Shown one piece after another: positions 11,036 to 19,115 of a stretch of DNA of 64,000 nt (positions are counted from its first letter, which is position 1; each line of letters begins with the position of its first letter). The DNA lies in contig NZ_KQ031391.1 in the NCBI RefSeq assembly GCF_000966285.1, forward strand, positions 6,076,430-6,140,429, written 5' to 3'. The translations under genes were made by a program, and so were the position numbers. The stretch is from Pseudofrankia sp. DC12. GTDB lineage: Bacteria > Actinomycetota > Actinomycetes > Frankiales > Frankiaceae. The notes under the pieces were generated by a model, which was not told the DNA's origin, did not search any database, and saw only the letters and a list, made by a program, of their open reading frames with translations.

Positions 11036-11650
11036 TCAGCCCGGTTTCGCCGCGACGCCCTCGTAGGCGAAGCCAATCAGAGCCGTCCGGCTCATGGGGT
11101 ACGTCTGGGCGGATTTCAGCGTAAGTCCAGATTGCTCGATGAGATTGTCGATCTGGCGGTTGAGCTGGCAGCCGCCGACCAGCCGGCTCCAGGCGGGGGT
11201 GAGCCGGTCCTGCCAGCGGGCGGCCGCGGGTCTGGGCGAGCGGCCGTGCTCGGTGAAGTGCAGGGTGCCGCCCGGTCGCAGCACGCGGTGGATCTCGCGC
11301 AGCGCCTGAGCGACGTCCGGGATCGTGCACAGCGTCCAGGTCGTGAGGACGTGGTCGACCGACTCGTCCGCGAGGGGCAGCGCCTGGCCGTCGTCGCCGA
11401 CGAACTCGACCGCGAAGGGTGCGGACGCGATGCGCGGCGCGGCCAGCGCGCGTCCGCCGGCGGCGGGCTCGACCGCGAGCAGCCGCGTGACGCCAGCGGG
11501 AAGATGCGGAATGTTGCGCCCCGACCCGAAACCGACTTCCAGGACCTCGCCGGAGAGCCCCGCCGTGACGCGCGCCCTTACCTCCTCCATCGGCCTGCCG
11601 AGGGCGACATCGGTGAGACGGGGCAGCACCCGGTCGTCGTAGAACCCCAT
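11036..11650 (-). CDS. Class I SAM-dependent methyltransferase
   Basis: 204 aa. Motif I is VLEVGFGSGRNIPHLP (residues 36-51), the acidic end of strand 2 is LAVEPA, and motif II/post-II is LPLADESVDHVLTTWTLCTI, followed by LREIHRVLRPGGTLHFTEHG. This is the methyltransferase type 11 fold (UbiE-like). The substrate is unknown. Its ATG shares one base with the stop codon of the luciferase-like gene upstream (TGATG), so the two are translationally coupled and probably act in one pathway. Methyltransferases of this size next to an F420-type oxidoreductase are common in actinobacterial secondary metabolism, but no biosynthetic cluster is visible. Confidence 0.9.
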   Translation of the reverse strand: MGFYDDRVLPRLTDVALGRPMEEVRARVTAGLSGEVLEVGFGSGRNIPHLPAGVTRLLAVEPAAGGRALAAPRIASAPFAVEFVGDDGQALPLADESVDHVLTTWTLCTIPDVAQALREIHRVLRPGGTLHFTEHGRSPRPAAARWQDRLTPAWSRLVGGCQLNRQIDNLIEQSGLTLKSAQTYPMSRTALIGFAYEGVAAKPG

Positions 11651-12702
11651 CACCGCTCCAACGCGGCTGACCCGGCCGGACCTGTGTGCGTCAGGACCGG
11701 GTCCGGGCGGGCTGGCGGCGCCGCGGCGACGAGGGTTGCCTCGATCAGGGGCCACGGCAGGCCGGGCGGCAGCAGGATCGTGACGATGTCGGCTGCCTCG
11801 TCCCACGCGCTGAGCTGCTCGCTGACCTGGTCGCCGGTTCCGTAGGCGGCGAGCTGGTCGAGCACGGGCCGGGCGGCGGGTGGGACGGTCCCGCGCCGCG
11901 GGCTCGGCCGCGGGTTGGCGGCGACGATGGCGCTGACCTCGGTGGCGTAGCCCTGTCCGGACACCGACTGGGCGTAGACGCCACCCATCGCGGTGAGGTA
12001 CCAGGCGGCGCAGGCGGTGGCGATGTCCCGCGCGGTGTCGGGGTTCTCGTCGGCGACTGTGATGGGCCCGGCCGCGACGGTGAGGGGTGCCCGATCGGGA
12101 GCGAGGGTCTCGCGTAGCTGGTTGAGCCGCGCCGCCGCGGTGGCGAGGTGGTCCCGGGCCATCAGCGCGGGAATCCAGCCGTCGGCGAGCTCGGCCGCTA
12201 CCCGGGTCGTCAGCGGGCCGAGCGCCCCGAGGTAGATGGGCACCTCGGGAGTGGGCGCCTGGCCGAGCCGCAGCGGGTGCGCGCCCGGGACGCGGCGCGG
12301 CCGCGCCGGCTCGCCGGCGAGCAGCCCGCGGACCTGGGTGACGACGTCGCGCAGCCTGGCGGCCGGATGCTCGAACGGGGTGTCGTGAAAGCCCTCGACC
12401 AGCGCCTGGGTGCTGGTCCCGAGGCCCAGCACGTACCGCCCCGCGCAGACCTGGTGCAGCGTCGCGGCGGTCATCGCCAGCGTTCCCGGGGTACGCCCCC
12501 AGACCGACAGGACCCCCGACGCGAGCTGGATGCGGGTGGTGCGCAGCGCGATCTCGGTGACGATGGGGGTGGAGTCCAGCCCCCAGCCCTCGGGTACCGC
12601 GAAGGTCTCGTAGCCCAGCCGTTCGGCCAGCACCGCGGCCTCGACGATGACGTCCCGCCGGGTCTCCATGGGCGTCAGCCCGACGCCACGCCGCGCCGTC
12701 AT
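11650..12702 (-). CDS. LLM-class (luciferase-like) flavin or F420-dependent oxidoreductase
   Basis: 350 aa, a bacterial luciferase-like TIM barrel. Family features are the N-terminal AERLGYETFAVPEGWGLDST, the RTTRIQLASGVLSVWGRTPG strand, LHQVCAGRYVLGLGTSTQAL, and PIYLGALGPLTTRVAAELAD. In actinobacteria most such proteins use coenzyme F420, but FMN cannot be excluded from sequence. The substrate is unknown. The ATG at 12702 starts MTARRGVGLT. It is coupled to the methyltransferase downstream. Confidence 0.9.
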   Translation of the reverse strand: MTARRGVGLTPMETRRDVIVEAAVLAERLGYETFAVPEGWGLDSTPIVTEIALRTTRIQLASGVLSVWGRTPGTLAMTAATLHQVCAGRYVLGLGTSTQALVEGFHDTPFEHPAARLRDVVTQVRGLLAGEPARPRRVPGAHPLRLGQAPTPEVPIYLGALGPLTTRVAAELADGWIPALMARDHLATAAARLNQLRETLAPDRAPLTVAAGPITVADENPDTARDIATACAAWYLTAMGGVYAQSVSGQGYATEVSAIVAANPRPSPRRGTVPPAARPVLDQLAAYGTGDQVSEQLSAWDEAADIVTILLPPGLPWPLIEATLVAAAPPARPDPVLTHTGPAGSAALER

Positions 12703-12905
12703 GACGCGTCCTCCCGTCCGAGCAGCGGATGCGACGGCTGTGCGCCAGCCTCCGGGAGAGGCGTTTGCCTCGATGTGCTTGACATGGGACTGACGCTAGG
12801 ACCGACGCCTCGGGCCGGCCATCGGGTGAACCACCGACTCGGCGCCATTCGGCCCCTCGCGCCGCCGTGGGCTGCGGCCGCCGGCCTCGGGTGTTCAACC
12901 GATCC

Positions 12906-13973
12906 TCAGGAGGGCTGGCGCAGCCGCTCTTCGGTGGTCCAGGCCGCGATCTGGGCTCGGGAGCTCACCCGCAGCTTGCGCCGGATGTTCTCCACGTGCG
13001 TCTCGACCGTCCGCGGCGCGACGGCCAGCCGGCTCGCGATGGCATGGTTGGTGAGGCCCTCGGTGACCAGCTCGGCCACCTCGAACTCGCGGTCGGTCAG
13101 CCGTTGTCCCCGGCGCGACGGCTGGCCCAGGAAACCGGCCACCGCGGCCAGGACCGCCTCCCAGTCGCCGTGGTAGTAGAGATGGCTGGAGCCTGGCAGC
13201 GGGATCAGGACCGCTCCGGGGATACCCGCGGCGACCGCGCGTCCCAGGTCGAATCTGGTGCCCCTGTCGTCCTCGCGGTGCAGGACGGCGGTCGGTGCCC
13301 GGACCGTCGCGAGCAGGTCCCGGATGTCCGTGTCGTAGTAGACCTCCAGCAGCTCGGCGGCCACCGCGGCCGAGGAGCTCTCCCGCTGGAAGCGGGTGAA
13401 CGCCGCTAGGTCGTCGGCCGTGGGTTCGGTGACGAACGCGCTGGCCAGCGCCTGCAGGCCCATGCCCCAGTGCGCCCGCACCAGCGCCACGACCGACCTT
13501 CGGACGTCGGCGGGCGCCAGCTCCCGGCCGTCGGCGCACATCCCGTAGACCGCGAGCGCCTCGGCCCGTTCCGGGTACCGCGCCGCGATCGCGACGGCGA
13601 GCTGACCTCCCTGCGAGGCCCCGAACAGCCGGAACCGGTCCGCGCCCACCGCGTCGGCGACCGCCAGCGCCGCGGCCACCTGCCCGTCGAACGACAGGTC
13701 CGCGCCGTCCCGGTCCGACAGCCCGCAGCCGGGCTTGTCGAACCGGGTCACGGTGAAATGCCGGGCCAGGCCTTCGACGAACGCACCGAAGGAGAACAGG
13801 TCCAGCTGCCCGCGCAGATGGGTGATCCAGCCCGAGTCGCACAGCAGCGCCGGTCCCGAACCCGTTGTCGAATAGGCGACACGGCCGGCCGGCGTCGCGC
13901 AGTACCTGATCAGCGCCCGCACGACTCCACGCTGACAGGTCCAACCCGTGCGGTAAAGGCGCCCGTCCGGCAC
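12906..13973 (-). CDS. Alpha/beta hydrolase fused to a C-terminal LuxR-type HTH domain
   Basis: 355 aa. Residues about 25-285 form an alpha/beta hydrolase: FDKPGCGLSDR is the strand following the oxyanion region, GASQGG places the nucleophile Ser at residue 120, and GSSHLYYHGD carries the likely catalytic His. Residues about 292-345 are a GerE/LuxR helix-turn-helix (LTDREFEVAELVTEGLTNHA then IASRLAVAPRTVETHVENIR). Such fusions occur in actinobacteria and resemble adenylate-cyclase/hydrolase sensor regulators. The hydrolase domain may act as a ligand sensor or processing enzyme that controls DNA binding. The first ~25 residues are doubtful and the true start may be a later GTG. It stands alone, so its targets are unknown. 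Confidence 0.88.
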   Translation of the reverse strand: MPDGRLYRTGWTCQRGVVRALIRYCATPAGRVAYSTTGSGPALLCDSGWITHLRGQLDLFSFGAFVEGLARHFTVTRFDKPGCGLSDRDGADLSFDGQVAAALAVADAVGADRFRLFGASQGGQLAVAIAARYPERAEALAVYGMCADGRELAPADVRRSVVALVRAHWGMGLQALASAFVTEPTADDLAAFTRFQRESSSAAVAAELLEVYYDTDIRDLLATVRAPTAVLHREDDRGTRFDLGRAVAAGIPGAVLIPLPGSSHLYYHGDWEAVLAAVAGFLGQPSRRGQRLTDREFEVAELVTEGLTNHAIASRLAVAPRTVETHVENIRRKLRVSSRAQIAAWTTEERLRQPS

Positions 13974-13994
13974 GCGACGGCCCGTGGCGGTGAC

Positions 13995-14834
13995 CTACTT
14001 CTTGCGGGCGACCACTCCGTGGCTGCCGATGGGCCGCGGGCTCACGCCAGGCTCGGGCCGCCACAGCGGGGTGGAGACCACCCCGGGCTCGACGAGCTCC
14101 AGCCCGTCGACGTACCTGGCGATCTGCTCGGGCGTGCGCGGGTAGTACGGGTCACCGGCATCCTTGCGCCGCCGGGCCGCCTCCATCGCTCCTCGGGCGG
14201 CCTCGGCGTCGGCGATGGTGCCGTCGTTGATGACCACGTAGCTGCCCGGCGGGATCGCGTCGACCAGCCTGCTGACGATCTGGCCCGCCTCGTCGACGTC
14301 GGCGACGTTCCCCAGGACGCCGAGCATCATCAGCCCGACCGGCTGGGTGAAGTCCAGGACATCGCCGGCGGCGGCGAGGATCGCCCTGGGGTCGCGGACG
14401 TCGGCGTCGACATAGGCGGTCACGCCCTGGGGCGTACTGGTCAGCAGGGCACGGGCGTGGACGAGGACCAACGGGTCCCGGTCGACGTAGACGACGCGGG
14501 CTTCGGGAGCGATTTCCTGGGCCACCTCGTGGGTGTTGCCCGCTGTGGGCAGACCGGTGCCGATATCCAGGAACTGGCGGATGCCCGCGTCTTCGGCGAG
14601 GAAGCGCACCGCGCGGGCGAGGAAGCCCCGGGACTCGCGTGCGACGTCGATGATCTCCGGGTAGACCTCACGGACCTGCTCGCCCACGGCCCGGTCGGCG
14701 GGGTAGTTGTCCTTGCCGCCCAGCCAGTAGTTCCACACCCGCGCGGAGTGCGGCACGGTCGTGTCGAGGAAGGGCGCCTGGGCCTTGGCAGGCTCAGGCA
14801 CGGCGTTCGTTGTCAAGCGCACTCCCCAGGACAT
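13995..14834 (-). CDS. SAM-dependent methyltransferase, DUF574 (SCO-type) family
   Basis: 279 aa from the ATG at 14834. The characteristic DUF574 features are PHSARVWNYWLGGKDNYPAD (residues 19-38), RFLAEDAGIRQFLDIGTGLP with the SAM-binding DIGTGLP, VYVDRDPLVLVHARALL, and a C-terminal TPLWRPE. These proteins are greatly expanded in Streptomyces and Frankia, and their substrates are mostly unknown. The longer ORF upstream of 14834 has poor composition, so the internal ATG is preferred. The neighbours give no hint of the substrate. Confidence 0.93.
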   Translation of the reverse strand: MSWGVRLTTNAVPEPAKAQAPFLDTTVPHSARVWNYWLGGKDNYPADRAVGEQVREVYPEIIDVARESRGFLARAVRFLAEDAGIRQFLDIGTGLPTAGNTHEVAQEIAPEARVVYVDRDPLVLVHARALLTSTPQGVTAYVDADVRDPRAILAAAGDVLDFTQPVGLMMLGVLGNVADVDEAGQIVSRLVDAIPPGSYVVINDGTIADAEAARGAMEAARRRKDAGDPYYPRTPEQIARYVDGLELVEPGVVSTPLWRPEPGVSPRPIGSHGVVARKK

Positions 14835-15188
14835 ACCGTCTCGCCGGCCTCGCCACCGTAGACCATCCCGGGAGCGGCGGTCCGGCCGCGCCGCCCGTAG
14901 CGCCGAGTTCCGCATCCGCTGGGCCGCCCATAACGTCCGCTTCCACCGCACCGGCCACAAGGGACTCCGCCACCCCGCGATTCGGCCCCCTGGACCGCAC
15001 CTTCGAGGCGATGGAGTTTCCTTCACACCCCGGCCGCGCCCCCTCGTGTACCCGGCACCGAAGCGATCCCGGTTCCCCGGCCGCGGACGGCCTCAAGCTC
15101 CTCGCCAGCTGGGCCGCCACCGCCGAGATCGCGCAACACTGACCAACCCGATCCGGCGTCCTGACGACCGGGACCAGCGACGGCGGCT
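14835..15188. other. Intergenic region
   Basis: 354 bp between the DUF574 methyltransferase start and the 3' end of the MerR gene. No convincing gene, RNA or repeat was found; ORFs on both strands are short and Arg/Pro-rich. Confidence 0.4.
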
Positions 15189-15974
15189 CTAGCCGGACGG
15201 GATCCGTTCGAGCTTCGTCCAGCCGCGCCAGCCGCGTTCCTCGAGCAGCCTCATGAGTCGACGGGCGATCGGCAGCGAGTCGAGGAAGACCGAGTCGAGC
15301 AGCTCCGCGAGCTCGTCGGGCATCACGTCGGCGTGGTCCGGCGACCCGTCGGCCTGGTTCTCCCCTTCCTTGACCTCGGCCTCGATGAGGGCCACCAGCC
15401 GGTCACACAGGGCCGCCACTCGCGGGTCGTCCGCCTCCCAGGCGATGGCTTCGCCGAGATCGCGGTAGAGCTGGAGCGTCGCCGGGTCGTCGAGCTGCTG
15501 CTGCTTCGCCGTCATGTAGAACGGCATGTGCTCCGGGAGCTGGGCGGCGACCAGGATCCAGGAGTCCCGCTCGCCCTCGATCATCAGTTGCGGCAGCCCG
15601 AGCTCGCGCAGCCGGCCGAGGTAGGCCACCGCGTCCGGCGGCAGGGCCAGGCTGTCTCCGGCGGCCAGCTGCGCGATCCGCTCGCGGTGGCGCTGCCGCT
15701 CCCGGATCTCCGCGCGCAGGCGCCGGTCGATGTCGGCGACGGCGGCGGCGAACTGCGCCTCGTCCGCGGCCAGCAGCTCGCGGACCCGGGCGAGCGGAAC
15801 GCCGGCCTCGGCGAGCGTCCGGATCCTGATCAGCTCGACGACGGCCTGGGCGCCGTAGCGCCGGTAGCCGGAGCGGTCGCGCTCCGGCTCCGGCAGGAGG
15901 CCCTTGGCGTGGTAGTGCCGCACCGCGCGCACGGTGACATCGGCGTACGACGCCAGCTGGCTGATCGTGAGCAT
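15189..15974 (-). CDS. MerR family transcriptional regulator
   Basis: 261 aa. Residues 1-70 are the MerR winged helix (LTISQLASYADVTVRAVRHY, HAKGLLPEPERDRSGYRRYG) followed by the dimerisation helix. The C-terminal ~150 residues are helical and would bind the inducer; there is no Cys pair of metal-sensing type. It is the last gene of a DrrA-DrrB-MerR unit on the same strand. A MerR-type operator sits in front of the first gene of that unit, so it probably activates the exporter when a drug is bound, and is itself auto-regulated. Confidence 0.92.
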   Translation of the reverse strand: MLTISQLASYADVTVRAVRHYHAKGLLPEPERDRSGYRRYGAQAVVELIRIRTLAEAGVPLARVRELLAADEAQFAAAVADIDRRLRAEIRERQRHRERIAQLAAGDSLALPPDAVAYLGRLRELGLPQLMIEGERDSWILVAAQLPEHMPFYMTAKQQQLDDPATLQLYRDLGEAIAWEADDPRVAALCDRLVALIEAEVKEGENQADGSPDHADVMPDELAELLDSVFLDSLPIARRLMRLLEERGWRGWTKLERIPSG

Positions 15975-15986
15975 CGCGCCCGTCTC

Positions 15987-16778
15987 CTATTTCGCGGGAA
16001 CGCGCAGGAACAGCCGACGGGACCAGAGGTAGCCCAGCAGCGCGATCAGGGCGCACCAGCCGACCGCCAGCCACAGGTCGGAGCCCGTCGGGGTGCCCGT
16101 GACGAGCGCGCGCAGGGTGTTGATCATCGGTGTGAACGGCTGGTACCGCGCGAACTGGCGCAGGCCGACCGGCATCGCGTCGGTCGGCACGAAGCCGCTG
16201 CTGATGAACGGCAGCATGACCAGGAACAGCGGGGTGTTGCTGGCCGTCTCGACGCTGTCCGCGGCCAGGCCCATGCCGACGGTCAGCCAGGTGAGGGAGA
16301 ACGCGATGAGGACCAGCAGGCCGACCGCGCCGAGCCAGTCCAGCGGGCTCGCGCCGGAGCGGAACCCGAGCAGGAACGCGAACGCCGTCACGACCACCAC
16401 GGCGAAACAGGTCTTGAGGACGGCACCCAGCACGTGGCCGGTGAGCACCGACGCCCGGGCGATGTTCATGGTGCGGAACCGGGAGATGATCCCGGTGGTC
16501 ATGTCGGTCGCGGTCGAGATCGCGGTGCCGAGCGCGACGCTGGCGACGGTCATGATCAGGATGCCGGGCGTGATGAAGACGAGGTAGTCGCCGCGGCCGC
16601 CGCCCTGGTGGCCCGGCAGGCCGGCGCCCAGGGTCCCGCCGAACACGTAGACGAACAGCAGCAGGAACAGGACCGGCTGCGCGATCAGCATGATCGACAG
16701 CGATGGGTAGCGGCGGATGTGCAGCAGGTTGCGCCGTAGCATCGTCGCCGAGTCGCGAACGGTGTAGGTGGTGCTCAC
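15987..16778 (-). CDS. ABC-2 type transporter permease (DrrB-like)
   Basis: 263 aa with six hydrophobic segments. Features of the ABC-2 permease family include MLRRNLLHIRRYPSLSIMLI at the N-terminus and LPFISSGFVPTDAMPVGLRQ near the C-terminus, followed by the FARYQPFTPMINTLRAL segment of DrrB-like proteins. The GTG start at 16778 overlaps the ATPase stop by 4 nt (GTGA). It forms the membrane channel of a daunorubicin-type exporter with the upstream ATPase. Confidence 0.92.
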   Translation of the reverse strand: MSTTYTVRDSATMLRRNLLHIRRYPSLSIMLIAQPVLFLLLFVYVFGGTLGAGLPGHQGGGRGDYLVFITPGILIMTVASVALGTAISTATDMTTGIISRFRTMNIARASVLTGHVLGAVLKTCFAVVVVTAFAFLLGFRSGASPLDWLGAVGLLVLIAFSLTWLTVGMGLAADSVETASNTPLFLVMLPFISSGFVPTDAMPVGLRQFARYQPFTPMINTLRALVTGTPTGSDLWLAVGWCALIALLGYLWSRRLFLRVPAK

Positions 16779-17731
16779 GCGGAGACCTCCTCGGAGGCGG
16801 GCGCCTGCGCCGCGTGGCCGGTAAGAGCGAGAAACACGTCGTCGAGGTCCGCGGACTCGACCGTCAGGCCGGCGACGCGGTCGTCGTCGAGGCCGCCAAG
16901 GACGCGGCGCAGCGCGGCGACGCTGCCGTCGCCCGGTATCTGCAGGGTGAGCGCGCTGATGTCGGACCTCGCCTCCGGGTAGGTCGCCGCTGCCGCGGCC
17001 AGCCCCGCGGCGTCGGTGAACTGCACCGACACGTGCCCGCCGGGCACTCGCCGCTTCAGCTGGGCGGCCGTGCCCTCGGCGACCAGCCGGCCGCCGTCGA
17101 GCACTCCTATGCGGTCGGCCAGCTGGTCGGCCTCGTCGAGGTACTGCGTCGTCAGCAGCACCGTCACGCCGTCGGCGACCTGCTCGCGCACGATGGCCCA
17201 CAGGTCGCGCCGGCTGCGCGGGTCGAGGCCGGTCGTCGGCTCGTCGAGGAAGATCAGCTGGGGCCGGGCGATGAGCGTCATCGCGAGGTCCAGCCGCCGC
17301 TTCATGCCGCCCGAATAGGCCTGCGCCCGCCGGTCGGCCGCGTCGACGAGGTCGAAGCGCTCCAGCATCACGGTCACGGCGGTGGTCGTGGCCGCCCGGT
17401 CCAGGTGCGCCAGGTCGGCCATCAGCCGGAGGTTCTCAGCTCCGGTGAGGAGCTCGTCGATCGCCGAGAACTGCCCGGTGACACCGATCGCGGCGCGCAC
17501 CCCGGCCGGCTCGCGCCGCACGTCGAAGCCGGCGACGCGGATCTCGCCGTCATCGGGGGTCAGCAGGGTCGCCAGGATGTTGACGATGGTCGTCTTGCCG
17601 GCGCCGTTGGGGCCGAGGAGCGCGTAGACGGTGCCCGCCGGGACGGTCAGGTCGACGCCGTCCAGCACGGCGTGGTCGCCGTAGGACTTGGTGAGCCCGG
17701 CGACCTCGATCGCGGGGTCGTTAGTGGTCAT
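16775..17731 (-). CDS. ABC transporter ATPase (DrrA-like, daunorubicin resistance type)
   Basis: 318 aa. Walker A is GPNGAGKT (residues 40-47), the signature is AYSGGMKRRLDLA, Walker B is LIFLDEPTTGLDP, and the DrrA-specific C-terminal region follows (VESADLDDVFLALTGHAAQ). It powers export of a hydrophobic drug or metabolite through the coupled permease. The ATG is at 17731. Only 15 nt separate the ATG from the MerR-type operator and no ribosome-binding site is visible, so the mRNA may be nearly leaderless. Confidence 0.95.
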   Translation of the reverse strand: MTTNDPAIEVAGLTKSYGDHAVLDGVDLTVPAGTVYALLGPNGAGKTTIVNILATLLTPDDGEIRVAGFDVRREPAGVRAAIGVTGQFSAIDELLTGAENLRLMADLAHLDRAATTTAVTVMLERFDLVDAADRRAQAYSGGMKRRLDLAMTLIARPQLIFLDEPTTGLDPRSRRDLWAIVREQVADGVTVLLTTQYLDEADQLADRIGVLDGGRLVAEGTAAQLKRRVPGGHVSVQFTDAAGLAAAAATYPEARSDISALTLQIPGDGSVAALRRVLGGLDDDRVAGLTVESADLDDVFLALTGHAAQAPASEEVSA

Positions 17732-17746
17732 GTGGCGATGGTGGAA

Positions 17747-17765
17747 CCTTGACCCTGGGTCAAGG
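17747..17765 (-). promoter_or_regulatory. MerR-type operator/promoter of the drr unit
   Basis: A perfect inverted repeat, CCTTGACC-CTG-GGTCAAGG, has 8-bp arms. It overlaps a TTGACC -35-like element read toward the ATPase gene. MerR-family activators bind such short-spaced palindromes inside promoters with overlong spacers, and TipAL-type sites have very similar arms. Control by the MerR gene of the same unit is inferred. Confidence 0.75.
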
Positions 17766-17794
17766 TCAAGCCGGCTCTTCCACGGACGTCGCTG

Positions 17795-17890
17795 GCAGTT
17801 GTCGGCGCCGGAGACGACGTTCTCGCGGTCGTTGATGTCGACGGTGTGGCTGCCGTAGAGGCAGAAGGCGTTCCAGTCGTGAATGGTGCC
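17795..17890 (-). pseudogene. Fragment of a small Cys-containing secreted-type protein
   Basis: This stretch can be read as 32 codons containing NAFCLYGSHTVDINDREN and then VVSGADNC, before running into the drr promoter. The same motif (DRENxVxGxDNC) recurs at 51357 in other gene debris. There is no start codon of its own. It is interpreted as a fragment of a gene whose other part has been lost; the family is not recognised. Confidence 0.4.
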
Positions 17891-17936
17891 CCCCTCTTTC
17901 TCTGGTACGTGAGTGGAGGCGGGCTGCCGCCCAGCG

Positions 17937-18096
17937 TCTCCAGCCCCGCGCCGCACTCCGCGAGCGTCGCGGCCGCGCGGACCAGCGTGGCGGCGTCGGC
18001 GCGGGCGGCCACCAGCGCGTCGAAATAGGCGATGACGCGGACCGCGCTCTCGGCGTCGGCGTCCAGCGCCGACAGCCGCGACAGCAGCCCCTTCAT
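17937..18096 (-). pseudogene. N-terminal fragment of a PucR/CdaR-like regulator
   Basis: The first ~53 codons (LLSRLSALDADAESAVRVIA then YFDALVAARADAATLVRAAA) resemble the N-terminus of PucR-type helix-turn-helix regulators of actinobacteria. The remainder of such a protein (GAF-like region and C-terminal HTH) is absent; after LAECGAGLE the frame continues into Ser/Thr-rich sequence and stops at 17728. It is divergent from the DJ-1 gene with only 24 bp between starts. Interpreted as a 3'-deleted gene. Confidence 0.5.
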
Positions 18097-18120
18097 CGCC
18101 CACCACCGCCCGCCGAGCCA

Positions 18121-18795
18121 GTGTTATCGTTTTCCGTGACAGCTGAGAACAGCGCTACTGGTAACGGTGCCTCATCGCTTTCCGCGCGGCCAGCGTTCAC
18201 GGTCGCCGTCCTGACGTTCGACGGCTTCAACGAGCTGGACAGCTTCATCGCCGCCGCGATCATCAACCGGTGCCGCCGTGGCGGTCTGACGGCCTATCTC
18301 ACCACGCCTACTCCGGTGGTCACCTCGATGAACGGCGTCGAGGTGACCGGTCAGCGCCCGCTGGACTTCGCCGCGCAGGCCGACGTCGTGCTGGTCGGCA
18401 GCGGTGTCCGCACCCGCGACATCGTCCGTGACGAGAGCCTGATCGCGTCGCTGTCGCTGGACCCGGGCCGGCAGCTGATCGGCTCGCAGTGCTCGGGCGC
18501 CCTGGTCCTGGCCCGGCTCGGCCTGCTCGCGGGCGCCCCCGCGTGCACGGACGCGACCAGCCGCCCGTTCGTCGAGGCGTGCGGAGTGAGGGTGCTGGAC
18601 AAGCCGTTCCACTCCGTCGGCAACCTCGCCACCGCCGGCGGCTGCCTCGCCTCGCAGTACCTCGCCGCCTGGGTCATCGCGCGCACCCTCGGCGAGCCCG
18701 CCGCCCGGGCCGCGATCGACTATGTCGCTCCCATCGGCGAGAAGCGGGACACCGTCGAACGTGTCATCGCCGCGATCTCCGGAGATAACCGGTGA
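18121..18795 (+). CDS. DJ-1/PfpI family protein
   Basis: 224 aa from the GTG at 18121; a GTG five codons later is also possible. The core has FTVAVLTFDGFNELDSFIAA (flavodoxin-like strand and the acidic residue near the nucleophile), LVGSGVRTRDI, and GSQCSGALVLARLG with the likely nucleophilic Cys at residue 124 in the elbow. The family includes glyoxalase III-like enzymes, isonitrile hydratases and regulators; the exact activity cannot be read here. There is no C-terminal AraC domain, so it is an enzyme-type member. It is divergent from a degraded regulator gene that may once have controlled it. Confidence 0.9.
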   Translation: MLSFSVTAENSATGNGASSLSARPAFTVAVLTFDGFNELDSFIAAAIINRCRRGGLTAYLTTPTPVVTSMNGVEVTGQRPLDFAAQADVVLVGSGVRTRDIVRDESLIASLSLDPGRQLIGSQCSGALVLARLGLLAGAPACTDATSRPFVEACGVRVLDKPFHSVGNLATAGGCLASQYLAAWVIARTLGEPAARAAIDYVAPIGEKRDTVERVIAAISGDNR

Positions 18796-19115
18796 GCGCC
18801 GAAGGAGCCCCTCGGTCCGCGTCGGCACAAAGGACAGGCCGAGCCGGTTGCCGCGCCTGTTGAGGAACGTCACCACGTCACGCCCGAGCGGAGATACACC
18901 GCGCCGCTCGCACCACACTGCCGAAACCTCGGACCGGCGGACCGCGTTCGAGGTGGCGAAGGACTCCGACGCCCGCGCGCGGTCCGCTGCCGCCGACCCC
19001 GTCCGAGGCACGGGGGCATCAGGCCCCGCCGGTCAGGTCCCCGCAGCGACGGGCCCAGTGGCCGGCGAGGCCGGGACCGGCGGCGCGGGGACGGTACCCG
19101 CCGCCGGCGTCGGGG
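18796..19115. other. Low-complexity region upstream of the SapA-like ORF
   Basis: 320 bp without a convincing start-to-stop gene. One frame (to 19312) encodes Gly/Ala/Ser-rich linker-like sequence that could be the shifted upstream part of the SapA-like gene. No RNA or repeat was recognised. Confidence 0.35.

Noticed and set aside
14810..15142. 110-codon plus-strand ORF ending LLASWAATAEIAQH
   Set aside because: Looks briefly protein-like at the end, but no start signal, no family and overlap with the DUF574 start region.
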